Below, one piece after another: positions 22,736 to 33,420 of a DNA stretch of 64,000 nt. The notes under the pieces are model-generated. The model ran no database searches. It worked only from the letters and a program-made list of their open reading frames with translations, and was not told the origin of the DNA. Where the stretch lies: the NCBI GenBank assembly GCA_003427395.1, contig BFEA01000179.1, forward strand, positions 500,787 to 564,786. Direction: 5' to 3'. Made by a program: the position numbers and the translations under genes. Numbering within the stretch: position 1 is the first letter of the stretch; every line of letters begins with the position of its first letter. The DNA is from Chara braunii (Eukaryota > Streptophyta > Charophyceae > Charales > Characeae).

Positions 22736-24544
22736 ATGCCCGTGGAAACTCGCAACCAGAAAGAAGAGAGAGAGAGGAGGGAGAGAGAAAAGGAAGAGAG
22801 GGAAAATGACCATCTGGGGTGGGCAAGGACTAGGAAACGGAGTGTTCGTCCAAGCGAAAAGGGGAGTGTACCTCTTGAGAGTCTGATTGATTCTTTTGCC
22901 GATTGGCATCTCTCCGATCCACCTGCCTACGACAACGGTTCGAAAATCGCCCATCCACGGCTAACCTCAGTCCAGTGGAAGGCCCTGTTAGATGCAGCCA
23001 GCGATGCGGAGAAACCGTATCTGCAAGCACTCCTAAATAGTGCCATCAAAAGGGAACAAGAGACAGAGAAGGAGAGGAAGGAATCGCTGCTGGAAAGGCA
23101 GGAGGCCATCTTGGAAACTGTCCTCTCGCTGACCAAAGAGCAGTGTGGGGAACAACTGCAGTCCATTCTCACCGCTATCGTCGAAGTCTGGAGACTTGAA
23201 GATCATACCACTCAGATCCCCGACATCTTCGCAAATTGCAGACACTTCAGGAGGATCTAACTGAGATGACCGACAAGTACCGTGACTTGATGGTAGAGGT
23301 TGTTGCGTTTCGACAAGCCCAAGCAGCCAATCCTCTTCCTCTGCCCCCTGGTTCCGGAGCTGCAATTGTAACTAACCTTGCCCCTCTTACTGTATCTTCT
23401 TCTACTTTTTCCTTGAGTGAGATGGCAAACCCCTCGGGACTTGCAACAGGTGCAGATTCCGATGTTACCGTAACAAGCAACGAGGCAGGAAATTTTGCAA
23501 CTGCTGCAGCCCCAAGATCTGAAACAGCAGGTGCTGGGCCCCGCTACGCCGGTCCCTATGTGGACCGGAAGGCGGTGCAAATACCGTCCAAGTATGATGG
23601 CAAAGAGGACATTGAATCCTGGATCAGTTCCATGAGGGCATACTTTGAGGTTCTGGGGACTCGACCCGAGACCCAGTCCGTGATCATGGGAATGAATGTC
23701 GAGTCAATTGTGCGAAACTTCCTAGAAGTCCAAGCTACACGAGTTGGGGTTCCGAAAATAGAACTAACAAGGAGGCTTAAGGCCACCCCGGTTGCCTCCC
23801 TTGAGGAACTCCTCATTGCGCAATACATGGATCCACACGCTGCAGCAAGGGCAAGAAGCCAGCTTGATAAAATCAAACGCAGCAAGTGGACGGGCTCCAT
23901 GAAAAGCCTCTGGACTTACCTCAGCAAGATGTTTGCTACACCCGAATTAGAATTGACTGATCAATCTTGCTTGGATGTGGTCAAAGGCGTGGTTCCCACC
24001 AGTTTCACAAATCGCATAGGCAGGGACTTCATTGGGTACACTGACTGATTCACTATGATGAAGGACATAGTCAGTCTCGAGGCGATAGACCTCGTCTGCA
24101 CAGTAGGCAGCAAAAAGCTCATGGGCGGCAGGCGGTTCAAAGGCAGCAGTCGTTTTGTTGTGCATGACCTGTTGGAGGCTGAAGAGGAGACCGATGCAGA
24201 TGACCCCACTCTTGGTGACGACCAAGAACATGACACTGATACAACTTGTTCGTCAGCCCATAAGTCTGATGTAAACCAAGAAGAGGTAAACTTTACTGCC
24301 CTTAAAAAAATTGCCAATGCAAAGGAACCGAATTGGAATGCGGGGAAGAACTATGTCCAACTCCCCAAGGGAGTCAAAATCGGCAAAGCCGGAGGATGCG
24401 GCCACTAAACCATGGGTCGAGCTCTGGATCACTAAAAATGACTGGCGGGCCAGACTCAAGAAGGGGGTATGCCTGCATTGCCAGAAACCGAACCATAAGG
24501 TACAGGATTGCTATAGGCTGCTGGGAAACCAGACCCGGGCGTAA
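22736..24544 (+). pseudogene. gag: gag of family B copy 1 (broken)
   Basis: Starts with MPVETRNQ followed by a charged Arg/Glu run and a coiled-coil-like region. One base is missing near 23238 relative to copy 2 (GCAAATTG against GCAAAACTG), moving to a second frame. That frame holds a Pro/Ser/Thr linker and the capsid-like region (QIPSKYDGKEDIESWISSMRAYFEVLG). TGA at 24046 stands where copy 2 has TGG. A further shift near 24385 leads to the zinc knuckle CLHCQKPNHKVQDC (CX2CX4HX4C) and the end at 24544. Nucleocapsid and capsid functions are inferred from these motifs. Confidence 0.88.
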
Positions 24545-25320
24545 AGTCGATTTCAGCTCACTCTACAACAAGGGAGACTGGATCTGATGCAAATTAGCAG
24601 TCCTCCCTTGAAGCCCAATCATTTACTAAAGCCAAGGCTGAAGTGTGTAATGTTTTGTATGTCGAGCCTTGGGAGGAGTCTAGGACGGTCGACTTCCATT
24701 ACCACTTAGAGCATTGGGCTGAGATGAAAGAGCAGCATGCCCAAGGGACAGTGAAGTTGATCTTCTTCAAACTTCTCATAAACCACCGTTATCTCCGTGT
24801 TTTGATTGACTGTGGTGCTACGACTAACTTTATGTCACCTCATGGGGTACGCAAAGTGGACTTGGGAATGAAGCAAGTGGCCTTGCAGAACCCTTGCCGA
24901 ACCCAAGTTGGAAAAGTTGTGTCTTCTACGCATGCAGTCAAAGGTGTGCGCACTACCTTTGACAAGGACAAAACTGTCACCCACGCGTTGAACTTCTATG
25001 TCCTTGACAAGTGCCCCTTCGACACTGTCCTTGGCTTGGGTTGGCTACAGTCCCAATGCGAATGGACCAAGTGGAACGAGTCACTTTTCATGGTCAAAGA
25101 TGCTCAAGGGAACGAGTTTCCCGTCCTCCTAGACGAAAAGCACGAGTCCCCAATGACTTTTCTGAATGCTATGAAGTTCTGCAAGAAATGGCGCATGCAC
25201 AAAGAGGACGAACAGTTGTACGTTGCCTTTGTTCATCCTACCCATGTGCCATCTACTTTTGCGGTTAATACCACTACTACTTCAGCTAGTAATTCTACTT
25301 CTATAACTTTCTACTTCTAG
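24545..25320 (+). pseudogene. protease region, family B copy 1 pol
   Basis: The frame 24643-25320 holds the retropepsin-like motif LIDCGATTNFMSPHG. D-C-G is a variant seen in several plant chromoviruses in place of D-S/T-G. FDTVLGLGWLQSQCEW follows. A Thr/Ser-rich tail leads to a frameshift near 25310. Catalytic Asp retained. Confidence 0.85.
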
Positions 25321-26200
25321 CATCTCTACTTCTCTGCCTTCTACTATTCCAAATGATCCTACTTCAGATTCGGTCGCCTCTATTCACAACCTGCGACCTG
25401 ATCTAGGTGATCCCTTTGTTGATCCTCCATCCCCACCAGTTCCACCAAACATCCAAAACCTACTCGATCGGTTCCCAGAAGTCATGGCCGAGCCACGTGG
25501 AGTCCTCACGCGATCGGTCCGATACACCATCGAGTTGGTCGAGGGTGTTGTTCCTCCAAAGGGCTGCGTATACCGAATGGGACCCGGCGAGTTGGAGGAA
25601 CTTCGGCAACAGATTGACGAAATGATTGACAAAGGGTGAATCAAGCCAAGTGAGTCTGAATTTGGTTTTCCTGTTTTGTTTGTTCCGAAGAAAGGAGGCA
25701 AGCTCCGCATGTGTATTGACTATCGCGGTCTAAACAACATCACAAGAAAGAACGCCTATCCATTGCCCCGCATAGATGACTTGCTTGATGCCGCAGGTGG
25801 GTGCAAGGTCTTTTCCAAGATCGATCTCAAGTCTGGGCTACCACCAGATTGAAGTCGATCCTGCGGACCAACACAAGACTGCGTTCAAAACACGCGATGG
25901 GCTTCACGAGTTTACCGTAATGCCCTTCACTCTCACGAACGCACCGACCACCTTCCAAAGCCTCATGGACAAGGTCCTCCGCGAATAGATTGGCCGGTTC
26001 GTGGTGGTATACCTCGATGATATACTAATCTTCCGCAAATCCATAGAGGAACACCTCAAGCACCTTTAGGAAGCTCACTATCCTCGAGAAGACGCAACTT
26101 CATCTGAACCTAGAAAAGTACGAGTTTGGGAAGGATAGTGTCATCTATCTTGGACATCGGTTGTCTGTTGCAGGCCTAGAACCTGAGGCAACCAAGGTTG
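25321..26200 (+). pseudogene. reverse transcriptase, family B copy 1 pol
   Basis: Motifs in order: [53 protein letters not shown], an extra base near 25836 (CTGGGCTACC against CTGGCTACC in copy 2), [25 protein letters not shown] and catalytic YLDD (26010-26021). Stops include TGA for Trp near 25637 and a TAG near 25986. A disrupted segment near 26070 (a TAG and a frame change) separates YLDD from the LGHRLSVAG block. The active site is intact but the reading frame is not. Confidence 0.9.
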
Positions 26201-26830
26201 AGGTCATACGCGATTGGCCTCAACCCGTGAACATTCGCGAACTACACTTTTTTCTTGGTCTCGAGTCATACTATCGAAAGTTTGTGCCCCGCTTCTCCAT
26301 TGTTGCTCGTCCATTGTCACGGTTGACAAGTAAAAATGTTCCCTATTCTTGGGACACCGCTTGCACGAACGCCTTTCAAGATTTGAAAGAAGCCTTGGTA
26401 AGTTACCCAGTACTCCGCATTGCAGATCCCAAACTGACATTCGTAGTTACTACGGATGCAAGTCAGTATGGAATCGGCGCAGTGCTGCAGCAAGATGACG
26501 GCGTTGGCCTACGACCGCTCGAATATTATAGCAAACGCATGCCCAGCGAAAAGGTAGTCACTTCCACCTATATGTGCGAGCTCTATGCTTTCCGTGTGGC
26601 TTTGGACCATTGAAAGCACTCTCTTTTGGGACGCCACTTCAAAGTGTTCTCGGATCATGAGACTCTGAAATGGATCAAGGATCAAACTACCCTGTCCCCT
26701 ACGTTACTTCGCTGGTTCCATGAAATTGACATTTTTGACTTTGAGTTGAGACACAAAAAGGGTTGTTACAATCGAGTTGTTGATGCATTGTCTCGCCACC
26801 CCGAGTACATGACTTGCCTTGTGAAAACCT
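26201..26830 (+). pseudogene. RNase H domain, family B copy 1 pol
   Basis: VVTTDASQYGIGAVLQQDD (first Asp), STYMCELYAFRVALDH (Glu), FSDHETLKWI (Asp) and NRVVDALSRHPEY (last Asp). All four acidic positions are kept. One TGA (about 26611) replaces Trp in DHW. Confidence 0.88.
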
Positions 26831-28399
26831 ACGACCTCCGGAAGAAACTGAAGGAGGAGCTCGTAGAGCACACAGCCAAGGACCCGAAGCTTAGTCCCAT
26901 CCTTGAGCGGTTGCGGGCTGACCCTAGCAGTCAGCCTGATTTTCACGAGGATGGAGGACTGATTTTTTGTCGCTACGGGAACCACGACCGCTTGTGTGTG
27001 CCCAACCATGAGCCTCTCCGCACGCACTTTCTGGATTTGGCTCATGGCTGGAGCGGACACTTCGGCATGGCAAAAACGTACGCAAATCTGCTGAGACAGT
27101 TTGATTGGCCTGACATGAAAGGGACTGCTGAAAAGTTTGTGGTTGAATGTCAAATCTGTCAACGAATCAAACCATGCAGACAAAAGCCTATGGGGCTATT
27201 CACACCCCTTCCCATTCCCGATGGTCCGGGGAGTCCGTCTCCATCGACTTCACCGACTTGGGAAAGGTAAGTAAGAACGGCTACTCACAAGCATGGTGAT
27301 TGTTGACCGATTCTCTAAGTTCCTTAATCTGATTCCTTTGCCACCTCACGCTCCAACAAAATTGGTGATCCGTGAGTTCAAACAGAAGTACATTCTACAG
27401 TTCGGAACCCCAAAGACTCTTGTGAGCGATCAGGATCCGTGCTTCATTAGTACTTAATGGAAGGACTTCATGTCTCAACTAGGGATCAGGTTGTGTATGG
27501 CATCTGGCCGACACCCCGAAGCCAATGGTTTGGCTGAGGAGATCAACCAGACTGTGTTTCAACTTCTCCGCGCCTTGATTATTCCGGATCAGGAAACATG
27601 GTATGAAGAGTTGTATTCCGTTAAGGGGTTGTACAACAACTCCGCCCATTCTGCCACCGACATGACACCCAACAGGTTGCATTACGGTTGGAAGATCCAT
27701 AATCCTCTCTCCTATCTATTCCCTGAGCAGCCAACTGGCTTAACACCCGGCAGGCCTGGCTTCACGGCCAAGTATGATTTCTTGATCAAGGTTGCCATTG
27801 CAGCAACGACCAAGCGACAGCACACCATGATCCATCATGCAAACAAGAGGCGCCGACCGTCGGATATTCAAGTAGGAAGCTATGTCTAGGTCCAGATGTC
27901 TGAATTTTCAGAAGAAGAGGGAGTCTCTCGCAAACTTCTCCCACTCTATTATGGTCCGTGGGAAGTTTTGGATGTGATTGGTGAAGATCACTTTGGCCCT
28001 TCGTACGTAGTTGATGTGCCAGCCCATCTGCGCACATACCCCGTGTTCCATGCATCGAAACTGTACCTTCACCATGACGCTAAGACATTCGATTATCGTG
28101 AAGACATGATCCCTAGTGCAATCAAAGGTGGGCATGAGATAGACAGAATTAAACAGCACGCAGGGAAGGGACGCAACAGACAGTACCAGTTTCACTTCAC
28201 GTATCACTCGTTGGACGATATGTACTGGATTTCCAAGCAGGAACTGCTACGCAGCGCACCACTCATTGTTAAAGCCTATGAGCGACAAATCTCAGCTAAT
28301 GCTACTCCTAAGATCTCTGCAAGGCTTACTGCGATGGAGTATTCTAGGAACCTCTTTGCCTTGCTTGCTTACGATGTGTTTGTCGAGGACTCAGAATGA
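26831..28399 (+). pseudogene. integrase with C-terminal module, family B copy 1 pol
   Basis: Zinc finger AHGWSGHFGMAKT ... CQICQ. Core: SIDFTD (after a frameshift near 27225), another shift near 27292, MVIVDRFSKF, TLVSDQDP (second Asp kept), then TAA at 27455-27457 directly before WKDF, and RHPEANGLAEEIN (Glu). The C-terminal part has RRPSDIQVGSYV, LPLYYGPWEVLDVIG, YPVFHASK and a chromodomain-like end (GGHEIDRIKQHAGKGRNRQYQ ... WISKQELLRSAPLIV). It ends at 28399, 41 bases before the LTR. Confidence 0.9.
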
Positions 28400-28424
28400 G
28401 TTACTCGCTCGAAGGGACCTCGCT

Positions 28425-28440
28425 CTTGAGGGGGGGGTAG
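28425..28440 (+). promoter_or_regulatory. polypurine tract, family B copy 1
   Basis: TTGAGGGGGGGGTAG directly abuts the TGTGATG start of the 3' LTR. The same tract precedes the LTR of copy 2 (46963-46978). It would prime plus-strand synthesis. Confidence 0.85.
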
Positions 28441-29700
28441 TGTGATGACCCGTCCAAACATGGGCTGAAACACACGACTGATTTCTAAGTTTTGCCCATA
28501 GACTGAATGCCTTGCTGAGTTTCCCGCCTGCTACTAAGTATGTGTGTGCACGCGTGCTGGACTACATGTCTGTCTGAGTGCTGGTTGGCTTGAGTGTTTG
28601 TGTGGCCGTGCCTATCTGAGTGCTGGTTGGCTTGAGTGTGTCTGTGGCCCGCAAGGGCACTTGCTCGTTCATTGGGCCCTCAGGGCCGGTACTTACCTGT
28701 GGCCGTGACATTGAGGGATTGCAGCGGGAAAAACACTCAAGTAGCGGGTAGGCCGGTACCGCACCCTGAAGAGGTAGATGTGCGGGTACTGGAGGCCGAG
28801 CAGAAGAAGACAAAAGTGGCATTTTTAGAGGCCCAGTAGTTGTAGGTTAGGTCTAGGCAGGTACCAGTCCAACCAGTCTGGGTCTAGGGCCTGTACGTGC
28901 AATATCAGAATCTGCAATGATGTTTCTCACCGAAAGGGAGGAGGTAACGGTTGCTTGGAAGGCCGAGCGGCCTGGAAGTCACCGCCCGAAGAGGCAAGCA
29001 GGCCGCTATATCTCCCAGCCGGGCGAAGAGCCCGGCCTCATTCTCGGTGTGCAAGTTTGGCGACACACTGGTTGGAGCGCCGGTTGGAGCAGCGCTGTCC
29101 GGAGCAGCGCTGCTGGGGAAGGAGAAGGACACGAAGGAGGAAGAAGGAGAGGAAGGGGGAGGAGCACCAGGGGTACTTACCTGGCTATGGTGGCAGCCAT
29201 CTTCATCACCTTCGTGGGCGCTACAGCAGGGAGTCCCCAACTGGGGAGAGCTACACCAAGGAGCTTCGAGGCAGAGTCGGGCATGGCGGCCTGAGTTGGA
29301 GCAGCCATAGCTCCTTTGGGTTGTCCTTTGGGCATCAGGGCAAGCCTCGGTCTATGAGAGTGAAGAAAGGAAGAGGCGGCCATGGCTATGGTGGACCTCA
29401 AGTGATGCCGGCAGTAGAAGAGGAACTCGGACATTGATTCTGGATCATCCATTCAACATTGTATTATTATTTCTTGTATGAATAAGAGAAGGGGGAGATA
29501 AGGAGGATGAGATTGTTGGGCGCAGAAGAAGGGCCTTGTCATTTGTCTATGCTGGTGTACATCATCTTCTTCTTCTTTCTTCCTTCTTCTTCTTCTTCTA
29601 ATCCTCTCTCTCCTCTCAAGTTCATTCATTTCTTTATGCAATTGGACGACATTGTACTATCTGATGGATGTGTACCTCGAAATTGGTCAGGATCATAACA
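28441..29700 (+). mobile_element. 3' LTR of family B copy 1 (full, 1260 bp)
   Basis: Starts TGTGATGACCCG, ends GGATCATAACA. It contains G-rich purine stretches around 29110-29165 and a CTTCTTCTTC polypyrimidine tract at about 29565-29610. It matches 46979-48248 throughout, which shows that the 1.26 kb form is the complete LTR and the 5' LTR at 20871 is the shortened one. Confidence 0.92.
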
Positions 29701-29990
29701 ACTCTGAAAAGCTACATACCCTGTTTTCCTTTTGTTTTTGCTGCATACCCTTTCTATTATTTCTCAAGCTAATATTTTTCACAGTCACAATTCGACCACT
29801 TGCACCAGGATGGGACTCTCCTCGCATCAAAGAACAATGTCCACATTGTCGGAGACTCCACTGGATTTTTGATTTTTCCCACTGTGAGGACTAATCGCTG
29901 CTGCCAAATACACGAGCAACTGACGGACTGATGTCCAGTCATCGGGGCTATTTCTATCCCGCAAGAGTATGTCTCATACTTACCAGGTAT
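29701..29990 (+). repeat. segment X, copy 1 (unassigned repeat)
   Basis: A ~290-base sequence found three times: here, inverted at about 30929-31204, and at 39438-39727. It has no coding sign. In all cases it sits next to the LTR B end, so it is probably the genomic flank of an old LTR B insertion that was later copied. Confidence 0.75.
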
Positions 29991-30060
29991 GTATCTCGTC
30001 ACCCTCAATCAGACCTTGATTATCCCACACAGTGCCTCACTCCCTGAAGACCACCCGACC

Positions 30061-30741
30061 AGTTCACAGTCCACCTCCAGTACGTTAGGGGCTGGCACTA
30101 GTTTGATGGCGGGCTCGCAGTTCAGCTCGCCGCCTCCACGCACTTGGGAGCAGATGAAGCTCCAACAAGTAGAGAGGATCCGCTTAAGGCTAGAGGAGGA
30201 ACTTAGGCAAGCTACTAAGAGAGAGAAAGAAATCAAAGAGAAAAATGTCAGATTAGAGGGCAGGGAGGCAGATATGGCTGCGCTAGAGGCATTAGAGGAC
30301 TCTGCCCTTAACACTACAGAAAAGATCCTGAAGGCAAGTGTCCTATCCATGCATGCGTACATAGACAGTAAAATGGACGCCATGCAGGATACCCTAGACC
30401 AGATCCTGCAAGCGCTACACAAGCCAGGGATCCGGCGAGCAACTTTACCATCATTGCCACTCTCAGCGATGACAGGCCTCTATGCCGCTCAGTCTGGACC
30501 ACCACCAAGCGTTACAGCAACAACAGCTCTATCTGCGACTGTTGATTCTTCATCTTCTGGTCCAGCGACTGTTGCTACACCATAGTCGCCACCTGTCTCG
30601 CAAGTGGGACAACAATATCCTTGGTATCCCAAGACTCCACTGAACCCACCTTCAACCTTCTCAGGAGACAAGAAGGATGAGGCTCTCGACACATGGTTGA
30701 GGGCAAAAAGGACATTGGTAGAAGAGGAAGTGATTACTTCT
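30061..30741 (+). pseudogene. gag fragment of family C in the centre of inverted repeat 1
   Basis: Homologous to the minus-strand gag at 36000-36640: SSQSTSSTLGAGTS, FSSPPPRTWEQMKLQQVERIRLRLEEEL (coiled-coil), ALEDSALNTTEKILKA, a TAG at about 30582, then WYPKTPLNPPSTFSGDKKDEALDTWLRA. It lacks the seven-residue TVPVWVR insert found after LDTWLR in the 36 kb copy. It ends inside VEEEV, where LTR C sequence takes over. Both its edges are LTR C pieces facing each other. Confidence 0.82.
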
Positions 30742-30930
30742 GCTGCCAAGGGCGCTGACGGGGCGCGAGAGGTGAGGTGGGGTGATGCAAGGCAGCGGGG
30801 CGCAGGCAGCCATAGCCGGGCTGCTAGGCGCCAGGGGGTACAGCAGATGATCAGGTGGTCTTCAGGGAGTGAGGCGCTGTGTGGGATAATCAAGCTCTGA
30901 TTGAGTGTGACGAGATACGTACCTGGTAAG
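30742..30930 (+). repeat. LTR C fragment (plus orientation)
   Basis: Matches 31980-32165 of the left LTR C (GCTGCCAAGGGCGCTGAC ... GTGACGAGATACGTACCTGG). Joined at its left to gag sequence and at its right to segment X. Confidence 0.8.
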
Positions 30931-31435
30931 TATGAGACATACTCTTCCGGGATAGAAATAGCCCCAATGACTGGACATCAGTCCGTCAATTGCTCGTGTA
31001 TTTGGCAGCAGCAATTAGTCCTCATGGTGGGAAAAATCACAAATCCAGTGGAGTCTCTGGCAATGTGGACATTGTTCTTTGATGCGAGGAGAGTCCCATC
31101 CTGGTGCAAGTGGTCAAATTGTGACTGTGAAAAATATTAGCTTGAGAAATAATAGAAAGGGTATGGAGGAAAAACAAAAAGAAAACAGGGTATGCAGCTT
31201 TTCAGAGTTGTTATGATCCTGACCAATTTCAAGATACACATCTATCAGATAGTACAATGTCGTCCAATTGCATAAAGAAATGAATGAACTTGAGAGGAGA
31301 GAGAGGATTAGATTGTTGAAGGCAACTGGACTTTGATGTCGATCAGTACAAAAAAGTCTCTGCAGTCACATTTTATGACTGACTATTCGAGTATGTGAGG
31401 AACAAGCCCTCAAGTGGCCCTATCAGACATCACAT

Positions 31436-32496
31436 TGTTCTGGGCTAAGGCCCCCAGCAAGCCAAGTGCCCGCCCTAAGTGAAGGCGCGCCTGAATATTC
31501 GTCAAAGGCAAAATTCGACATTTCCATATGGGGTATTCAGGCTCTCGCAGCACGCCAGTTGGTTGGGAAGACGCGTGAGCCTCACATTGCTGCGGCATAC
31601 AGTTGGCCCAGGCCTTGACAGTTACGCCTGGGCACACTTACACAAAGCAGGGCCGATACATTGGGGAGCGGGCCTTCGGCCTTTGCAAAAGCAGTAATGC
31701 CAATGCGCCTGCTCGGGAGCCCTGCACAGATGCCGCAAACAGCCCAAGTCCATAAGACTCAGGCCGTGCCCAACTGAAAAGGGCCCAGGCCCTCAACTGT
31801 AAGTCTCGGGCCTGGGCACAGGGTCTGAGGCCCAACCGGAAGCTACTGGAAGCTTCCAGCCAGGCCACAGGCAGCATCCAGCAGGCTGACACTTCCATAA
31901 AGGAAGTGAGGCAGCCGAGGCCAGGCATTCTGGCCAGCGTTAGCTATGCGGAAGTGCTGCTGCGCTCTCGCTTGATGCTGCGCTGCTGCCAAGGGCGCTG
32001 ACCGGGCGCGAGAGGTGAGGTGGGGCGCTGCAGGGCAGCGGGGCGCAGGCCGCCATAGCCGGGCTGCTAGGTGCCAGGGGGTACAAAGGATGATCGGGTG
32101 GTCTTCAGGGAGTGAGGCGCTGTGTGGGATAATCAAGGTCTGATTGAGGGTGACGAGATACGTACCTGGTACATGAAGAGAGGTCGGTGATGGTATTGAC
32201 AGTCATGTACATTGGTCTTCGTGAGCCGAAGTGATCCTGTTGCGTGAACCCGCTGTAGAGTAGGCTAGTGTGGTAGAGTAGGCTGGGCGCTGGGCGCCAG
32301 ACAGAGAGAGCGACTTTGGATACTGTGCTGGTGTGGCCTACGGGCTTGGACATTGGCTCATTACTTCATTGTATTGCTCTTTATGGATGGTTTTCTCGTT
32401 GCATTTGTACTCTCTGCTTGGGACAGGACTACTGGTTCAGCAGTGTGATTTCGCAACTTGGTTTTATGTATATCGCTCACACTCATATTCCTTGCA
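31436..32496 (+). mobile_element. LTR of family C, left copy (plus)
   Basis: About 1061 bp, from TGTTCTGGGCTAAGG to ATTCCTTGCA. It matches the minus-strand LTR at 38165-39221. The first part (CCCGCCCTAAGTGAAGGC) is shared with LTR D, marking C and D as one lineage. Confidence 0.9.
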
Positions 32497-32499
32497 ATT

Positions 32500-32511
32500 T
32501 GGTATCGGAGC
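32500..32511 (+). promoter_or_regulatory. primer-binding site after left LTR C
   Basis: TGGTATCGGAGC, four bases after the LTR end. Only about 215 bases of leader follow before the sequence changes to minus-strand integrase, so this copy has no coding region of its own in this orientation. Confidence 0.85.
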
Positions 32512-32727
32512 TGGTTGTGATCGCCACTTACCTGGCACCGGTGACATTGTGACCTGGTGCGCTGACGATGCTTCATGTGCAGTGAGGATACTTTGCGCTG
32601 GTTGATTAGCGGGGCGTAGGTAGAGAGGCCGGCCGCTGGAAGGCTGTGGCGACGGCGTGGGAGCTGTGGTGACAACGGGTGTATGCATGATGATGAGAGT
32701 TGCTGACGTGGCATTTTGGCTGAGGTG

Positions 32728-32984
32728 CAAGATGTTCTGGGGAAGACGGTAGTCTTCTTGTAGTCGAAGTGTCCCGTTGCGTCATGGCATTGTCCTAAAA
32801 ACAAACTACGCAAATCTTCCCTAGATGGAACAACTAATCTCTTAAATCCTGCCTTCTCAAGAAAGAGCAACCCATCCACCATCACAAACTCGTCAGTAGT
32901 GGCCTTATCTTTAGCCTGAAGTTTGTTGATGATGTCCATCGTGATGGGATCTTCCTTGTAGGCTTCCTCCATAGGTCAAGTTAC
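32728..32984 (-). pseudogene. integrase N-terminal fragment, family C
   Basis: Contains DGLLFLEKAGFKRLVVPSR and the HHCC zinc-finger start QCHDATGHFDYKKT. The sequence passes into the inverted LTR C leader right after the two histidines, so the cysteines and the whole catalytic core are missing. Confidence 0.85.
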
Positions 32985-33420
32985 ATCCTCAGATAAGCCA
33001 AACTCAGAAATCAACGCACCCAGGTAATCTGCCCTTCTAGACAACGCATTTGCAACCTTGTTGTACTCTCCCTCCACATAGTCTAGTTTGAAGTCATATT
33101 GATCTATGACTTCAATCCAGCGTTTGAGTGCATCGGAAAGAACCGGTTGCGTCTTGATCCACTTGAGAGTTTGGTGGTCAGTTCTCAGATAAAAGAACCT
33201 CCCTAACAGATAATGCTTCCAGTGGACAAGTGCCTTGTAGAGACCATAGAGTTCCCTCTCGTAGGTGGACTTTGCCAACTTCTTTTATGACATCTTTTTG
33301 CTCATGTACTCGACCGGTCTCAACTTCTTCCCGTCCTGCTGAGCCAGCACTGCGCCAATGCCAGATTGGCTTTCGTAAGTGGTTACAACAAATGGCCTTT
33401 GCGGATCGGGTACCATTTGA
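32976..33420 (-). pseudogene. RNase H domain, family C
   Basis: VVTTYESQSGIGAVLAQQDG stands where relatives have TTDASQYGIG: the first catalytic Asp is Tyr. The Glu helix (STYERELYGLYKALVHW), RTDHQTLKWI and NKVANALSRR follow; the last site reads Asn for Asp. A TAA stop (33285-33287) and a TGA (32976-32978) interrupt the frame. Confidence 0.87.

Larger units (their letters stand above)
20871..29700 (+). mobile_element. Ty3/gypsy chromovirus-type element, family B copy 1 (full length, dead)
   Basis: Short 5' LTR (20871-21409), primer-binding site, leader, gag, polyprotein, G-rich polypurine tract and full 3' LTR (28441-29700). Both LTRs start TGTGATGACCCG and end CATAACA. It is closely related to copy 2 (39775-48248), which allows its lesions to be located: frameshifts near 23240, 24385, 25310, 25836, 26070, 27225 and 27292, plus scattered stops. 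A clear target-site duplication was not found. Confidence 0.92.
29606..31312. repeat. inverted repeat 1: arms of LTR B end + segment X + LTR C piece
   Basis: The left arm (about 29606-30060) and right arm (about 30850-31312) are reverse complements. Each arm carries, in order from outside, the last ~95 bases of LTR B, a ~290-base unassigned segment X, and a ~70-base piece of LTR C. The spacer (30061-30849) is a gag fragment plus more LTR C. Both arms end in the same LTR B to X junction (CATAACA/CTCTGAAAAGC). Confidence 0.85.
30929..32727. repeat. left arm of inverted repeat 2 (1.8 kb)
   Basis: Reverse complement of 37933-39727. The arm includes segment X (inverted), an LTR B end, a flank ending in ATCACAT, a complete LTR C and the first ~215 bases of the family C leader. 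The flanks of LTR C are also mirrored, so this is an inverted duplication of a locus and not two independent insertions. Confidence 0.88.

Noticed and set aside
28955-29437. Frames of 80-160 codons inside LTR B
   Set aside because: Several overlap on both strands within a purine-rich LTR; not kept in the other LTR copy.
32361-32605. Frames in the leader and LTR C
   Set aside because: They span LTR, primer site and leader, and appear mirrored in the right arm; no coding sign.
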